This document shows, in pieces, positions 26,822 through 35,518 of a stretch of DNA of 64,000 bases. Every line of letters begins with the position of its first letter. Positions within the stretch are counted from its first letter, which is position 1. Source of the stretch: Lewinellaceae bacterium (GTDB lineage Bacteria; Bacteroidota; Bacteroidia; Chitinophagales; Saprospiraceae); assembly GCA_020636405.1 (NCBI GenBank), contig JACJXW010000004.1, positions 620,001 to 684,000 of the forward strand, given 5' to 3'. The notes under the pieces were generated by a model that saw only the letters and a program-made list of their open reading frames with translations, had not been told where the DNA came from and did no database searches. The position numbers were made by a program, and so were the translations under genes.

Positions 26822-27808
26822 ATGAAACTATCAGAACTTACGAATCCATTTGGCCGTGGCAACCGTGACAGCCGCACCGAGCAGGGCAATGACCTGGGCT
26901 TTGGCACTGGTATTACCACTTCCGGACAACGGCTCATCAACAGTGATGGGTCTTTTAATATTATACGCAGGGGCCTGGTGGCCTGGCGGCCCTACCAGAG
27001 CCTGGTAGAGATGCATTGGGCGAAATTCCTCGTATTCGTAGGCGTATTTTACCTTTTGACTAATGCTTTATTTGCGATGATCTTTGTCCTGATCGGAGTT
27101 GATACCCTCTCCGGCGTACAGGCGAGCAGGACGTTGACAGGGGATTTTACCTCTGCCTTTTTTTTCAGTGTTCAGACGTTCACCACTGTCGGCTATGGCG
27201 CCATCAGCCCTATGAGCCCTGTAGCGAATTGGGTGGCCTCAGTGGTAGCCCTGGCAGGCCTGATGTCCTTTGCTTTGGCCACAGGGCTGCTCTTCGCCCG
27301 CTTTTCCAAACCCAAAGCCAGTATTCTCTTTAGCGATAAGGCGGTAATCCGCCCTTATCGGGATACTCCCTACAACAGCTTTCAGTTTCAGATCGTCAAC
27401 CGGCGCAACAACCGGCTCATCAATCTGATGGCGAAGGTAACCATGTCCTGGGTTGAAAACGTGAATGGCGAGAAGATCCGTCGCTTCGCTCTGCTGGAAC
27501 TGGAGCGGGAACAGATTTTCCTCTTCCCGCTCAATTGGGTGGTCGTCCATGTCATTCATAAAGAAAGCCCGCTTTGGGGTAAAACAGAACAGGAGATCCG
27601 TGCTATGGAACCGGAGTTTATCGTCCTCATTCAAGGGTATGATGAAACCTTCGCCCAGGATGTGCACGCCAACAGTTCTTATACCTGTGACGAGGTCTTC
27701 TGGAACCGGCGCTTTGAACGCATGTATTACCCCGGAGAAAATGGCCAGACCATACTGGAACTGGAGCGGGTCCACCATATCGTTCCACTGGAAGAGGAGG
27801 AGGAGTGA
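26822..27808 (+). CDS. Inward-rectifier (Kir-type) potassium channel
   Basis: This 328-residue inner-membrane protein has an N-terminal slide helix, a first membrane helix (AKFLVFVGVFYLLTNALFAM), a pore loop with the potassium selectivity filter TTVGYG followed by AISP near residue 125, and a second membrane helix (VASVVALAGLMSFALATGLL). Its C-terminal half is the beta-sandwich Kir cytoplasmic domain (QFQIVNRRNNRLINLMAKVT, LERVHHIVPL). Length and order match bacterial KirBac channels. An 8-bp word array follows its stop codon. Confidence 0.95.
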   Translation: MKLSELTNPFGRGNRDSRTEQGNDLGFGTGITTSGQRLINSDGSFNIIRRGLVAWRPYQSLVEMHWAKFLVFVGVFYLLTNALFAMIFVLIGVDTLSGVQASRTLTGDFTSAFFFSVQTFTTVGYGAISPMSPVANWVASVVALAGLMSFALATGLLFARFSKPKASILFSDKAVIRPYRDTPYNSFQFQIVNRRNNRLINLMAKVTMSWVENVNGEKIRRFALLELEREQIFLFPLNWVVVHVIHKESPLWGKTEQEIRAMEPEFIVLIQGYDETFAQDVHANSSYTCDEVFWNRRFERMYYPGENGQTILELERVHHIVPLEEEEE

Positions 27809-27825
27809 GTGGGGTGGAGGTGGCA

Positions 27826-27996
27826 TAGGTGTTTTTGTGTATAGGTGCATTTGTGCATTCGTGCATTTGTTTGGGCCTAAATTCGAATCCACGAACACAC
27901 GAATCCACGAATCCACGAATCCACGAATGCACGAATGCACGAATCCACGAATGCACGAATCCACGAATGCACGAATCCACGAATCCACGAATGCAT
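27826..27996. repeat. 8-bp word array with inverted arms (ACGAATCC / ACGAATGC)
   Basis: The left arm (about 27843-27871) reads GTGCATTT, GTGCATTC, GTGCATTT. The right arm (27881-27996) has about fourteen copies of ACGAATCC, ACGAATGC and variants with a strict 8-base period. The arms are inverted relative to each other and separated by about 12 bases. It lies between the channel gene and the sigma factor gene. A nearly identical word set recurs at 35530-35690. Confidence 0.9.
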
Positions 27997-28070
27997 AGCC
28001 CCCCGTTAAACCTTTTACCCCCGGGATAGTCCAACGGACAAACCCACACAATTTGCAGCACGCATTGGCA

Positions 28071-28616
28071 ATGACAACCGACGAACAGATCCTGGCGCTA
28101 CTGGAAAAGCCGCAGACCTCCGAACGGGGTTTCAGGCTGTTGATGGAAAAGTATCAGGAGCGTTTGTACTGGCATATTCGCCGGCTGGTTTGTGAGCATG
28201 AGGATGCCAATGATGTCATTCAGGATTGTTTTGTTAAAGTGTACCGCAACATCCACAACTTTGAACGGAAGTCGAAGCTTTATACCTGGCTGTACCGCAT
28301 TGCGACCAATGAAGCCATAACCTTCCTCAAGAAAAAGCAACGGCGCAGCACGGCCTCCATTGACGAAGAGGAAGGTGGGCTGGCCAACCAGTTGCAGGCA
28401 GATGTGTATTTTGATGGCGATGAAATGCAGTCCCGGCTCCTGCAGGCGCTGGACGAGCTGCCCGAAAAACAAAGGCTCGTTTTCAATATGCGTTATTTTG
28501 AAGAACTGAGCTATAAGGATATTTCTGAAGTCCTGGACACTTCGGTAGGCGCGCTGAAAGCCTCCTATCACCATGCCGTGAAAAAGATTGAAGTATTTTT
28601 AAAAGCTGGCTTATGA
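28071..28616 (+). CDS. ECF-type RNA polymerase sigma factor
   Basis: This 181-residue sigma factor has region 2 as YWHIRRLVCEHEDANDVIQD followed by CFVKVYRNIHNF and LYTWLYRIATNEAITFLKKK. Region 4 is ALDELPEKQRLVFNMRYFEE followed by LSYKDISEVLDTSVGALKAS. Its gene overlaps that of the next protein by ATGA, and a Spy-like protein follows, an arrangement often linked to envelope stress. The ATG at 28071 is preferred to the TTG at 28053. Confidence 0.93.
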   Translation: MTTDEQILALLEKPQTSERGFRLLMEKYQERLYWHIRRLVCEHEDANDVIQDCFVKVYRNIHNFERKSKLYTWLYRIATNEAITFLKKKQRRSTASIDEEEGGLANQLQADVYFDGDEMQSRLLQALDELPEKQRLVFNMRYFEELSYKDISEVLDTSVGALKASYHHAVKKIEVFLKAGL

Positions 28617-29158
28617 ACGAAAAAGATAAAATAAGAGAAGAACTGGAAGGGTTATCCCCCTTGCTTTCCAAAATTAAAGAGGAAAGCGGACACCCTTTCC
28701 GGACGCCAGAGGGTTACTTCCAGGGGCTTCCCGATGATGTGCTCCGGCGCATTCGTGCTGAAGAGGGCCTGGTAAGGAGAAGTGGGCCGGCCCAGTTGAA
28801 GGAGCGGGATGGTGGAATCGGTGCCTGGCTGCAATGGCTACTTATGCCGCGGCAGGCGGCCGGACTTGCCCTGGCATTGCTTCTGGCCGTAGGAGGGGCC
28901 TACCTTTTCCGGACACAAGGCGGGGCCCCGGGTGCCCCGGATGCCCTGGCGGGCATCAGCGAAGAAGAGGCCAAGGAATATGTCTCCGAGAACATTGGTG
29001 AGTTTGGGTTAGAGCTGATGCTGGAGGCGTCGGTCGTCTCTGCCGAAGATATATCGGAAATAGAAATGTTGCCGGAAATAGGCCAGGAGGATCTCGACAT
29101 TTATCTGGAAGATCTGATCGAGGACCTCAGCCTCGAGGAATTGGAAGAATTGTTGTAA
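28613..29158 (+). CDS. Probable anti-sigma membrane protein
   Basis: This 181-residue protein has a soluble N-terminal part (residues 1-75) with the GHPFRTPEGYFQGLPDDVLR segment common in Bacteroidota proteins that follow ECF sigma genes, a single membrane helix (QAAGLALALLLAVGGAYLF, near residues 80-100), and a very acidic C-terminal part rich in Glu and Asp. The ATGA overlap with the sigma gene and the single membrane span point to an anti-sigma factor, though no zinc motif is visible. It overlaps the next ORF by TAATG. Confidence 0.8.
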   Translation: MNEKDKIREELEGLSPLLSKIKEESGHPFRTPEGYFQGLPDDVLRRIRAEEGLVRRSGPAQLKERDGGIGAWLQWLLMPRQAAGLALALLLAVGGAYLFRTQGGAPGAPDALAGISEEEAKEYVSENIGEFGLELMLEASVVSAEDISEIEMLPEIGQEDLDIYLEDLIEDLSLEELEELL

Positions 29159-29187
29159 TGTTAATAACCACAAAAGCTATAAGAATA

Positions 29188-29667
29188 ATGAACAAGCAAT
29201 TTTGGATCGCGCTGCTGTTTGCCGGCTGCTTTACCCTTCCCGGGTTTGGCCAGATCTTCGACGATGAGCCGATGAGTGGCGAGGCCCGAAGCAAGATACA
29301 GGCAGCCCGGGTGGCCTATATTACAGAACGTTTGGGGCTGACTCCCGAGGAATCGGAGCGTTTTTGGCCCCTGTACAATGAGTTCGAAACGGAACGAGAC
29401 AAAATCAGAGGAAAGTACAAGGCCCCGCGCCCTATTGAAAGCATGTCCGACCAGGAAGCGGAGTCCTTCATCAACCGCCACTTTGAAATGGAGCAGGAAT
29501 TGCTCAACCTCAAACGCGATTATTTCCAACGGTTTAAAAAGGCCGTTTCGCCCCGCAAGGCCGCTTTGTTCAACAAGGCTGACCGGGAATTCCGACTGGA
29601 GATCCTGAAGCGATTACAGGAACGGAAACAGGGCAACCGCCGCCCCAACGGTGGTTTCAGAAATTGA
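29188..29667 (+). CDS. Spy/CpxP-like periplasmic protein
   Basis: This 159-residue protein begins MNKQFWIALLFAGCFTLPGF, a signal peptide, followed by a long helical domain with YITERLGLTPEESERFWPLY, an LTxxExxxFWPxY motif like that of Bacteroidota 'sensor of ECF' proteins and Spy/CpxP chaperone-like proteins. The C-terminus is basic. As third gene of the sigma/anti-sigma operon it probably takes part in sensing envelope stress. An upstream ATG at 29158 is possible but would put an odd extension before the signal peptide. Confidence 0.8.
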   Translation: MNKQFWIALLFAGCFTLPGFGQIFDDEPMSGEARSKIQAARVAYITERLGLTPEESERFWPLYNEFETERDKIRGKYKAPRPIESMSDQEAESFINRHFEMEQELLNLKRDYFQRFKKAVSPRKAALFNKADREFRLEILKRLQERKQGNRRPNGGFRN

Positions 29668-29787
29668 GAGGGACTCCAATTTAATTATTCCGGTACGGAC
29701 CGGATTAGCTCCATGATTCTCCTGGAATTATGCTGCTGCGGCTTGCCGCTTTGTTGCGAATTGTACACGGATCCAGGCTCAATTTTA

Positions 29788-29838
29788 TACCTTTGCACTA
29801 TTCTTCGGCGTCCGCTTTGCAGGCGCCGATCTTTTTTT
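29788..29838 (+). promoter_or_regulatory. Possible promoter with terminator-like hairpin before the EamA gene
   Basis: TACCTTTG (29788-29795) exactly fits the -7 consensus TAnnTTTG. Immediately downstream, TCGGCGTCCGC and GCAGGCGCCGA (29805-29815/29819-29829) form an 11-bp stem with mismatches, followed by a T-run (29832-29838). The EamA start codon is at 29853. A terminator between promoter and start codon suggests attenuation. Alternatively it ends the upstream Spy-like operon and the -7 match is chance. Confidence 0.45.
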
Positions 29839-29852
29839 AACTGCCCCCTGCA

Positions 29853-30758
29853 TTGGATAAAACGGCCAAAGCACATATTGCCCTGTTCCTGGTGGCTCTC
29901 ATATACGGCGCCAACTATACCATCGCAAAGGAGGTAATGGGGGGAGGATATCTTGCGCCCCTTCCTTTTATTCTGTTGCGGGTGAGCAGTGCGGTAGTAC
30001 TTTTCTGGTTATTTCACCGGGCGCTGGTACGTGAAAAAGTGGCCCGGGCCGATCTGGGCCGGCTCGCTTTGTGCGGCCTGTTTGGCGTTGCGCTCAACCA
30101 GATGTTCTTCTTTTCGGGCCTGCACTGGACCACCCCGATCAATGCTTCCCTCATCATGACCACTACCCCCATTTTAGTGCTGGTGGTTTCCGCTCTGATC
30201 CTGGGAGAAGGCATCACCTGGCGAAAGATAGGGGGGATTGTCCTGGGAGCTTCCGGCGCAATCCTGCTTATCGCTTATGGAGCGAAGCTTTCCTTTGGTG
30301 GGCAGCGTATCCTCGGAGACCTGCTGGTATTCTTCAATGCGAGTTTTTACGGAATATATCTGGTATTGGTAAAGAAACTGATGACCAAATACCATCCGAT
30401 TACCGTTGTAAAATGGGCTTTTACTTTTGGCCTTATTTTCGTGATCCCTTTCGGTGGGCCGGGGCTTCTGGATGTGCGGTGGGCGAGCTTTACACCCGGA
30501 ATATGGCTGGCGGTACTTTACGTCCTGGCCTGCACTACTTTCCTTGCCTATCTGTTCAATGCCTATGCTCTTTCCATCGTCAATCCATCAGTGGTCAGTA
30601 TCTACATATACCTGCAACCCCTGCTGGCTACCCTCATTGCGGTAGCTTTTTCCCGAGACCACCTCACTCCGGTAAAGGCTCTGGCTGCCTTACTGATCTT
30701 CACTGGGGTTTACCTGGTCAGCGGAGCGGGCAGGCCCCGGAAAGTAGGGGCGCAGTAA
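29853..30758 (+). CDS. EamA-family (DMT) transporter
   Basis: This 301-residue inner-membrane protein has ten hydrophobic segments arranged as two EamA repeats of five. Segments include IALFLVALIYGANYTIAKEV near the start, INASLIMTTTPILVLVVSAL, and IYIYLQPLLATLIAVAFSRD in the second repeat. Members of the drug/metabolite transporter superfamily export amino acids, metabolites or drugs; the substrate here is unknown. The start is TTG at 29853, giving MDKTAKAHIALFL. The leader contains a terminator-like hairpin. Confidence 0.9.
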   Translation: MDKTAKAHIALFLVALIYGANYTIAKEVMGGGYLAPLPFILLRVSSAVVLFWLFHRALVREKVARADLGRLALCGLFGVALNQMFFFSGLHWTTPINASLIMTTTPILVLVVSALILGEGITWRKIGGIVLGASGAILLIAYGAKLSFGGQRILGDLLVFFNASFYGIYLVLVKKLMTKYHPITVVKWAFTFGLIFVIPFGGPGLLDVRWASFTPGIWLAVLYVLACTTFLAYLFNAYALSIVNPSVVSIYIYLQPLLATLIAVAFSRDHLTPVKALAALLIFTGVYLVSGAGRPRKVGAQ

Positions 30759-31066
30759 GGCTGAGAAGGAGCGGATGGAAGTCAACACGCTCTTTTTTAA
30801 GCGATAACGCTTAAGCCTGTCATCCATTCCTCCACCACACTTTCAAACTTTTAAACATATGCGTCAATACCCAATATATTTGATTTAACACATAAAAGAA
30901 ATCTCAAATAAAATTAATTCCTAAAGTGTTAATTTGCAGTATGTTATATCAAATACTACCATTCCCTGCCATTCTGCTACCGTTCCATTAATGGATAGGC
31001 TGTTGCTGTTTTATTGGTGGCATCTTTGATGCCTTTTTACTTATCTTGTAGATCAAAAAAGCGCCT
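30759..31066. other. 308 bp gap with two hairpins
   Basis: TTAAGCG/CGCTTAA (30797-30803/30808-30814) forms a 7-bp stem after a T-run. GGCATC/GATGCC followed by TTTTT (31019-31038) is a small terminator-like hairpin just before the TPR gene. The middle is AT-rich. It holds the end of the EamA transcript and the promoter of the TPR gene. Confidence 0.5.
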
Positions 31067-32473
31067 ATGCGTCCTATGAACAATTTTAGAAAAGATCCCG
31101 AAGCCGATAATCTGGTCATCGCTTATGAAGAACAGTTCAAAAACGGTGAGATGGCCTATTTTGAGGAGAAAGCCTATTTAAAGATAATCGAATTTTACGA
31201 GAGAGACCACCAACTTGACAAGGCACTGGAAGTAGCTGATAATGCCATTGCTCACCATAGCTATTCTGCTGATTGTTATACCCGCAAAGCGGAAATACTG
31301 ATTGGGCTGGGTAAAGAGGAAGATGCTCTACAGGTATTGGAAACTGCCTGCCTGTATGCTCCGCTGGAATCGGAAGTAGCCCTGCTTAAGGCCGAAGCAC
31401 TGGCTGGCCTTGGGCGTACCACCGAGGCGGTGGATCTGCTCGAAACCTTAAGGGGTGGCGCCAATCCGGAATTGCTCAGCAACATCTATCTGGTGGAATC
31501 CGTCGTTTTTGAAGTTGAGGAAGAGCACGAGCGTATGTTTCTGGCGCTCAAGGCCGCGATAGACCTGGACCCCGAAAATTCCGTTGCACTGGAACGCTTT
31601 GGCGTTTGTGTGGAACTTTCGCGCAAATATGAGGAAAGCATTGCCATTCATGAAGCCATCCTCGAGAAAAATGCCTATTCCGCTTTAGCCTGGTACAATC
31701 TCGGCCATGCTCAGGCCTATCTCGGCAATTATGAAGAAGCGATCAGCGCTTTTGAGTTTGCTTTCGTTATCGATGAGGGTTTTGAAGATGCCTGCCGCGA
31801 ATGTGCCGGCCTGTGCTTCGAGCTCAAGCAGTATAACAAATCGTTGAAGTATTATCATGAGCTACTGGAGTCTTTCGAGCCAGATAGCGAGACCTTCACC
31901 GCCATTGGGCAGTGTTACTTCCAGCTCGGAAAATACGCCGCTGCCGAAACCTTTTACAACCGGGCCATTCAGCTCGACCCGCTCAACGACGAGATCTTCT
32001 TCTTTATCGGACAGTGCTACGCACAGGAAGAGAGCTGGGAAACCGCGCTCCACTTTTTCGAAAAAGCCATTCAGATAGAATCTCAGCGGGAGGACTATTA
32101 CCTTGCCCTCGGAGAAGCGTACTGGAAGGTTGAAAACAGGGAAGATGCGGAGGATTGTTTCCGGCTGGCGGTGGAAACCAACCCAGAAGAGTATTTCACC
32201 TGGATTCGCCTGGCCGCTTTTTTCCTGGACACAGGAGATGCCGAAACCGCTCTCGAAATCACTGAAATGGGAGTTGAGGAAACGGAAAGTACAGAGTTAC
32301 TGTATTGCCAGGTGGCCTGCCTCTTTTCTGCCGGCAGGAGGAAGGAAGCCTGTTTCTGGTTGGGAGAAGCGCTTGTAGAAGATTTCGATAGCCACATTCT
32401 GCTCTTTACCTTGCTACCCAGCCTGGAAGATGACCGGGACGTTATTTCTCTTATTTCGGCTTTTACGCTGTAA
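31067..32473 (+). CDS. Tetratricopeptide-repeat protein
   Basis: This 468-residue soluble protein is made largely of TPR-like helix pairs. Clear repeats include ALAWYNLGHAQAYLGNYEEA followed by ISAFEFAF, TFTAIGQCYFQLGKYAAAET followed by FYNRAIQLDP, and DYYLALGEAYWKVENREDAE followed by DCFRLAVETNPE, spaced by 34 residues. TPR arrays act as protein-binding scaffolds. No enzymatic motif or signal peptide is seen. A second ATG at 31076 is an equally good start. Confidence 0.9.
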   Translation: MRPMNNFRKDPEADNLVIAYEEQFKNGEMAYFEEKAYLKIIEFYERDHQLDKALEVADNAIAHHSYSADCYTRKAEILIGLGKEEDALQVLETACLYAPLESEVALLKAEALAGLGRTTEAVDLLETLRGGANPELLSNIYLVESVVFEVEEEHERMFLALKAAIDLDPENSVALERFGVCVELSRKYEESIAIHEAILEKNAYSALAWYNLGHAQAYLGNYEEAISAFEFAFVIDEGFEDACRECAGLCFELKQYNKSLKYYHELLESFEPDSETFTAIGQCYFQLGKYAAAETFYNRAIQLDPLNDEIFFFIGQCYAQEESWETALHFFEKAIQIESQREDYYLALGEAYWKVENREDAEDCFRLAVETNPEEYFTWIRLAAFFLDTGDAETALEITEMGVEETESTELLYCQVACLFSAGRRKEACFWLGEALVEDFDSHILLFTLLPSLEDDRDVISLISAFTL

Positions 32474-32577
32474 CAGGGGGGTATCGATCACTTTCGGCTA
32501 TTATCGATCGGGCAGGCGGGCTATGCGAACCCTTTGCTATCGGGCCCTTGCAAATCTGTAACTGGCAGGCAGATTAC

Positions 32578-33336
32578 TTATTTCCTGGACTGCTGATAGG
32601 CATAAATGGCTGCACCGACAGTGCCGGCAGCGTTCAGCAGTTCCGCTGGTTTGATGGGCGTTCTGACGGTAATATAACTATCGTATTTGTCGAACCGTTT
32701 GCTCGTGCCGCCCCCCAAAAGGATGAGGTCAGGGTTAAGGATCCTTTCAATATTCTGCAGGTATTCATTGAAGCGGATACCCCACTCTTCCCAGCTCAGG
32801 TCCTCCCGCTTTCGGGCGTTGTTGGAAGCAAACTGCTCGGCGACGTTCTTCTGGTTTCTAAGAAAAATATGGCCCAACTCGGTGTTGGGCACCAACTTGC
32901 CGTCGATGAACAGGGCAGAACCGAGTCCCGATCCAATAGTGATCAGCAATACCACACCCATTTCTCCTTTACCCAGGCCGAACCGCATCTCGGCAAGGCC
33001 GGCGGCATCGGCGTCGTTGAGCACTTCCACCGGGCAACCGCTGGCAATAGACAACAATTCTACGACATTGGTCCCGATCCATTTTTCGCTGATATTGGCG
33101 GCGGAATAGGCAACGCCCTCTTTGATGATAGAGGGAAAACCGCAACCGACCAGCCCGTTCCAGTTGTGGAGCCGGACGAGTTCAGCGAAAGTCGCCGCCA
33201 TGGCTTCCGGGGTGGCAGGGTCGGGTGTTTCCAGCCGGAGGCGGTCATTTAACAATTGGCCGGTTTCAATATCGACAACTGCCCCCTTTATACCGGATGC
33301 TCCGACATCTATACCCAATATTGTTCGTTCCTGCAT
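32578..33336 (-). CDS. ppgK: Polyphosphate glucokinase (ROK family)
   Basis: This 252-residue kinase phosphorylates glucose with polyphosphate or ATP. Motifs are ILGIDVGASGIKGAVVD (phosphate binding), GCGFPSIIKEGV, EVLNDADAAGLAEMR with the catalytic aspartate, LLITIGSGLGSALFIDGKLV, NTELGHIFL and LILLGGGTSKRF. The DVGASGIKGA form and the short length without ROK zinc cysteines separate PpgK from ordinary ROK proteins. It feeds glucose 6-phosphate into glycolysis. It is convergent with the TPR gene. Confidence 0.9.
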   Translation of the reverse strand: MQERTILGIDVGASGIKGAVVDIETGQLLNDRLRLETPDPATPEAMAATFAELVRLHNWNGLVGCGFPSIIKEGVAYSAANISEKWIGTNVVELLSIASGCPVEVLNDADAAGLAEMRFGLGKGEMGVVLLITIGSGLGSALFIDGKLVPNTELGHIFLRNQKNVAEQFASNNARKREDLSWEEWGIRFNEYLQNIERILNPDLILLGGGTSKRFDKYDSYITVRTPIKPAELLNAAGTVGAAIYAYQQSRK

Positions 33337-33467
33337 GAAGTTCAGTTATATTACTCAAAAATGAGTTGTCGGTTTCGACGATTAGGTGAAGACTGGAAGC
33401 CAATGAGTTGGCTGAAGGCAAGCCTAATCCCCAAATTGAGATCGACCATTTATTTTTTGGCCACTAC

Positions 33468-34358
33468 TTAATGTATCAGTCGTATTTTCATTGAGACATC
33501 GTTTACCGGCCGGTCGCGGCCATCGGTCTGCACGGCTGCTATCTTGTCCAGGACATCCAGCCCTTCCACTACTCTGCCGAAGACGGTGTATTCGCGGTCG
33601 AGGAAGGGGGTGCCGCCCTCTGCCATATAAGCTTCCCGCTGCTCTTTACTGTAACGAATGCCCTTCTGAGCCTCGATCCGGTTGAGCATATCTTCCGTCA
33701 GCGGTTGTCCCTGCACGATGTAAAACTGAGAACCGGAGGAGCGTTTCTGAGGATTGACCGCGTCGCCGGTGCGGGCGGCCGCCAGGGCGCCTTTGAGGTG
33801 AACGAGCGAATCTACGAATTCGGCTTCGATGGTGTAGCCGGGGCCGCCACTGCCGAGTGCCTGGCCCTGTCGGGCGCCTTTGGAGTCAGGGTCGCCGCCC
33901 TGTATCATGAAGTTCTGAATGACCCGGTGGAACAGGAGGCTATCATAGAAGCCTTCTTCCGCAAGCTTGACGAAGTTGTCCTGGTGTTTTGGCGTCGCGT
34001 CATACAGTTGAATGATCATGGTGCCAAACTCCGTTTCCAATTCGGCCAGGCAGGCTTTCGGGGGGTCAATGGAGATCTGTTTTTCCACAGTTTTTTCTTT
34101 TCCTTTGTTATTGATGGCTGTTAGTTTTACCGTATAAGTGCCCGAGGCTTTATACTTGTGGGAGGGGGATTCGGCTTCAGACGTATTGCCATCCCCAAAA
34201 GCCCACTGGTACCTTTCCGCCTTTTGGGATTCATTGTCGAATTGCACGGGCGCCAGAACGCGATTTTCTCCTCCAACGTTGAACCTGGCTACCGGGCGGG
34301 CACAGGAAGCGGCCAGCAGGGCCAGGAGGCTCAGTTTCAAGGATACCGGTAATTTCAT
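33468..34358 (-). CDS. PKD-domain cyclophilin lipoprotein
   Basis: This 296-residue protein starts MKLPVSLKLSLLALLAASCA (lipoprotein signal), followed by a PKD domain (ERYQWAFGDGNTSEAESPSH, KYKASGTYTVKLTAINNKGK) and a cyclophilin-type peptidyl-prolyl isomerase domain (NFVKLAEEGFYDSLLFHRVI, FMIQGGDPDSKG, SGSQFYIVQGQPL). The catalytic arginine of FHRV is present. A PKD domain on a cyclophilin is uncommon and may aid binding to the cell surface. It lies 88 bp after a close paralogue on the same strand. The ATG at 34358 is chosen for the signal peptide. Confidence 0.9.
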   Translation of the reverse strand: MKLPVSLKLSLLALLAASCARPVARFNVGGENRVLAPVQFDNESQKAERYQWAFGDGNTSEAESPSHKYKASGTYTVKLTAINNKGKEKTVEKQISIDPPKACLAELETEFGTMIIQLYDATPKHQDNFVKLAEEGFYDSLLFHRVIQNFMIQGGDPDSKGARQGQALGSGGPGYTIEAEFVDSLVHLKGALAAARTGDAVNPQKRSSGSQFYIVQGQPLTEDMLNRIEAQKGIRYSKEQREAYMAEGGTPFLDREYTVFGRVVEGLDVLDKIAAVQTDGRDRPVNDVSMKIRLIH

Positions 34359-34446
34359 CTTATATAAAACATTTTCAGGCCTATTGAATTTGTTTGATTT
34401 ACTCCGGGTATTTCCCGGAAAAAGTCCCCCAAACTCCCACCTGGTA

Positions 34447-35091
34447 TTAATCAATGATAGTTACTTTCATACGAACATCCTGCACCGGCCGGTCCATCCG
34501 GTCGCGTTCTACCCCGGCAATCTTGTCGATGACCTCCATTCCTTCCACTACGCGGCCAAAAACGGTGTACGCTCCGTCCAGGGGAGGGTAGCCTCCGTTT
34601 TCCAGATAGGCTTGGCGCTGCTCCGGCGTGTATCGGATGCCATTCTGTTGCTCGATCTGGTTCAGTATATTCTCGTCAAATTTTTGTCCGGCGACAATGT
34701 AGAACTGAGAACCCGAAGAGGCGCGCTCGGGATTGGCCTGGTCTCCCAGGCGGGCGGCTGCCAGTGCTCCGCGGAGGTGAACTTCGCCGATTTCGGCATC
34801 AATGGTATAACCAGGGCCGCCCTGCCCCAGGGGTTGCCCCGGCTGGGCAGTTTTGGAATCGGGGTCTCCACCCTGGATCATAAAGCCGGGAATAACGCGA
34901 TGGAACAACAGGCTGTCATAAAAGCCCTCCTTGGCCAGCTTTATGAAATTCTCTTTGTGCTTGGGGGTGCTGTTATACAACTCCACCTTGATGTTGCCGA
35001 GATCCGTCTCAATAAGCGCATGAGTTGTTGCATTCTGGTTGCAACCCCAGAGCAGCAGGCTTAAAAAAGCCATTAATATACTGTTTTTCAT
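34447..35091 (-). CDS. Cyclophilin-type peptidyl-prolyl isomerase lipoprotein
   Basis: This 214-residue protein begins MKNSILMAFLSLLLWGCNQN, a lipoprotein signal, and consists of one cyclophilin domain: NFIKLAKEGFYDSLLFHRVI, PGFMIQGGDPDSKTAQPGQP, SSGSQFYIVAGQKFDENILN and YTVFGRVVEGMEVIDKIAGV. It helps fold periplasmic or surface proteins by proline isomerisation. It is highly similar to the PKD-cyclophilin just downstream, so the pair arose by tandem duplication, the second copy having gained or kept the PKD domain. Confidence 0.92.
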   Translation of the reverse strand: MKNSILMAFLSLLLWGCNQNATTHALIETDLGNIKVELYNSTPKHKENFIKLAKEGFYDSLLFHRVIPGFMIQGGDPDSKTAQPGQPLGQGGPGYTIDAEIGEVHLRGALAAARLGDQANPERASSGSQFYIVAGQKFDENILNQIEQQNGIRYTPEQRQAYLENGGYPPLDGAYTVFGRVVEGMEVIDKIAGVERDRMDRPVQDVRMKVTIID

Positions 35092-35109
35092 AGGCGATAA
35101 TTTGCGCGA

Positions 35110-35484
35110 TTAATGGTGTGGCTGTTCGGTTTTCCGCTCTTCTTCAAGCTCTTTGAAGTACTGAATGGCTTTGGCTTTGAGCAGTTGTTCCTGTTCCTCT
35201 ACCCCTTTGGTCCGCACCGGCTTCAACATCCGGTAGTGAGGCCATCCGTCGGCATCGCGGCCGGCGAACTCGTAATAGCCATCATAGCTCAACAGCCGGC
35301 AAACGGCGATGTGCATCAGGTCCTGCTTCTCTTCTTTGGAGTAAGAGGACTGAAAACGGCCCAACTCCTGTATTCCAATCAGGAACAAAACGGCATTCAG
35401 GCCTGGGAGGCTGTCCCGATTAAAAGCCTCTTTTACCAGATGGCGCACCTGTAACCATTCAAAATCCAGTTCCCACTCTTCCAT
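35110..35484 (-). CDS. Hypothetical cytoplasmic protein
   Basis: This 124-residue acidic helical protein (MEEWELDFEWLQVRHLVKEA...) has the segment PGLNAVLFLIGIQELGRFQS followed by YSKEEKQDLMHIAVCRLLSY. I recognise no domain. Upstream codons from 35547 run into the word array and are rejected. Its stop codon lies 18 bp from the start of the cyclophilin gene, so it is probably the first gene of a three-gene transcript with the two cyclophilins. Confidence 0.7.
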   Translation of the reverse strand: MEEWELDFEWLQVRHLVKEAFNRDSLPGLNAVLFLIGIQELGRFQSSYSKEEKQDLMHIAVCRLLSYDGYYEFAGRDADGWPHYRMLKPVRTKGVEEQEQLLKAKAIQYFKELEEERKTEQPHH

Positions 35485-35518
35485 AGGCTTCTTTTTCGAA
35501 TTGCAAATATAGGTTTTA

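Noticed and set aside
27881..27996. Possible CRISPR array
   Set aside because: The units are 8 bp with no spacers of 26-40 bp and no cas genes nearby.
27829..28029. Long ORFs through the ACGAATCC array, reading HESTNPRIHECTNARIHE
   Set aside because: An 8-base period cycles through the three frames, so such ORFs follow from the repeat and do not reflect coding.
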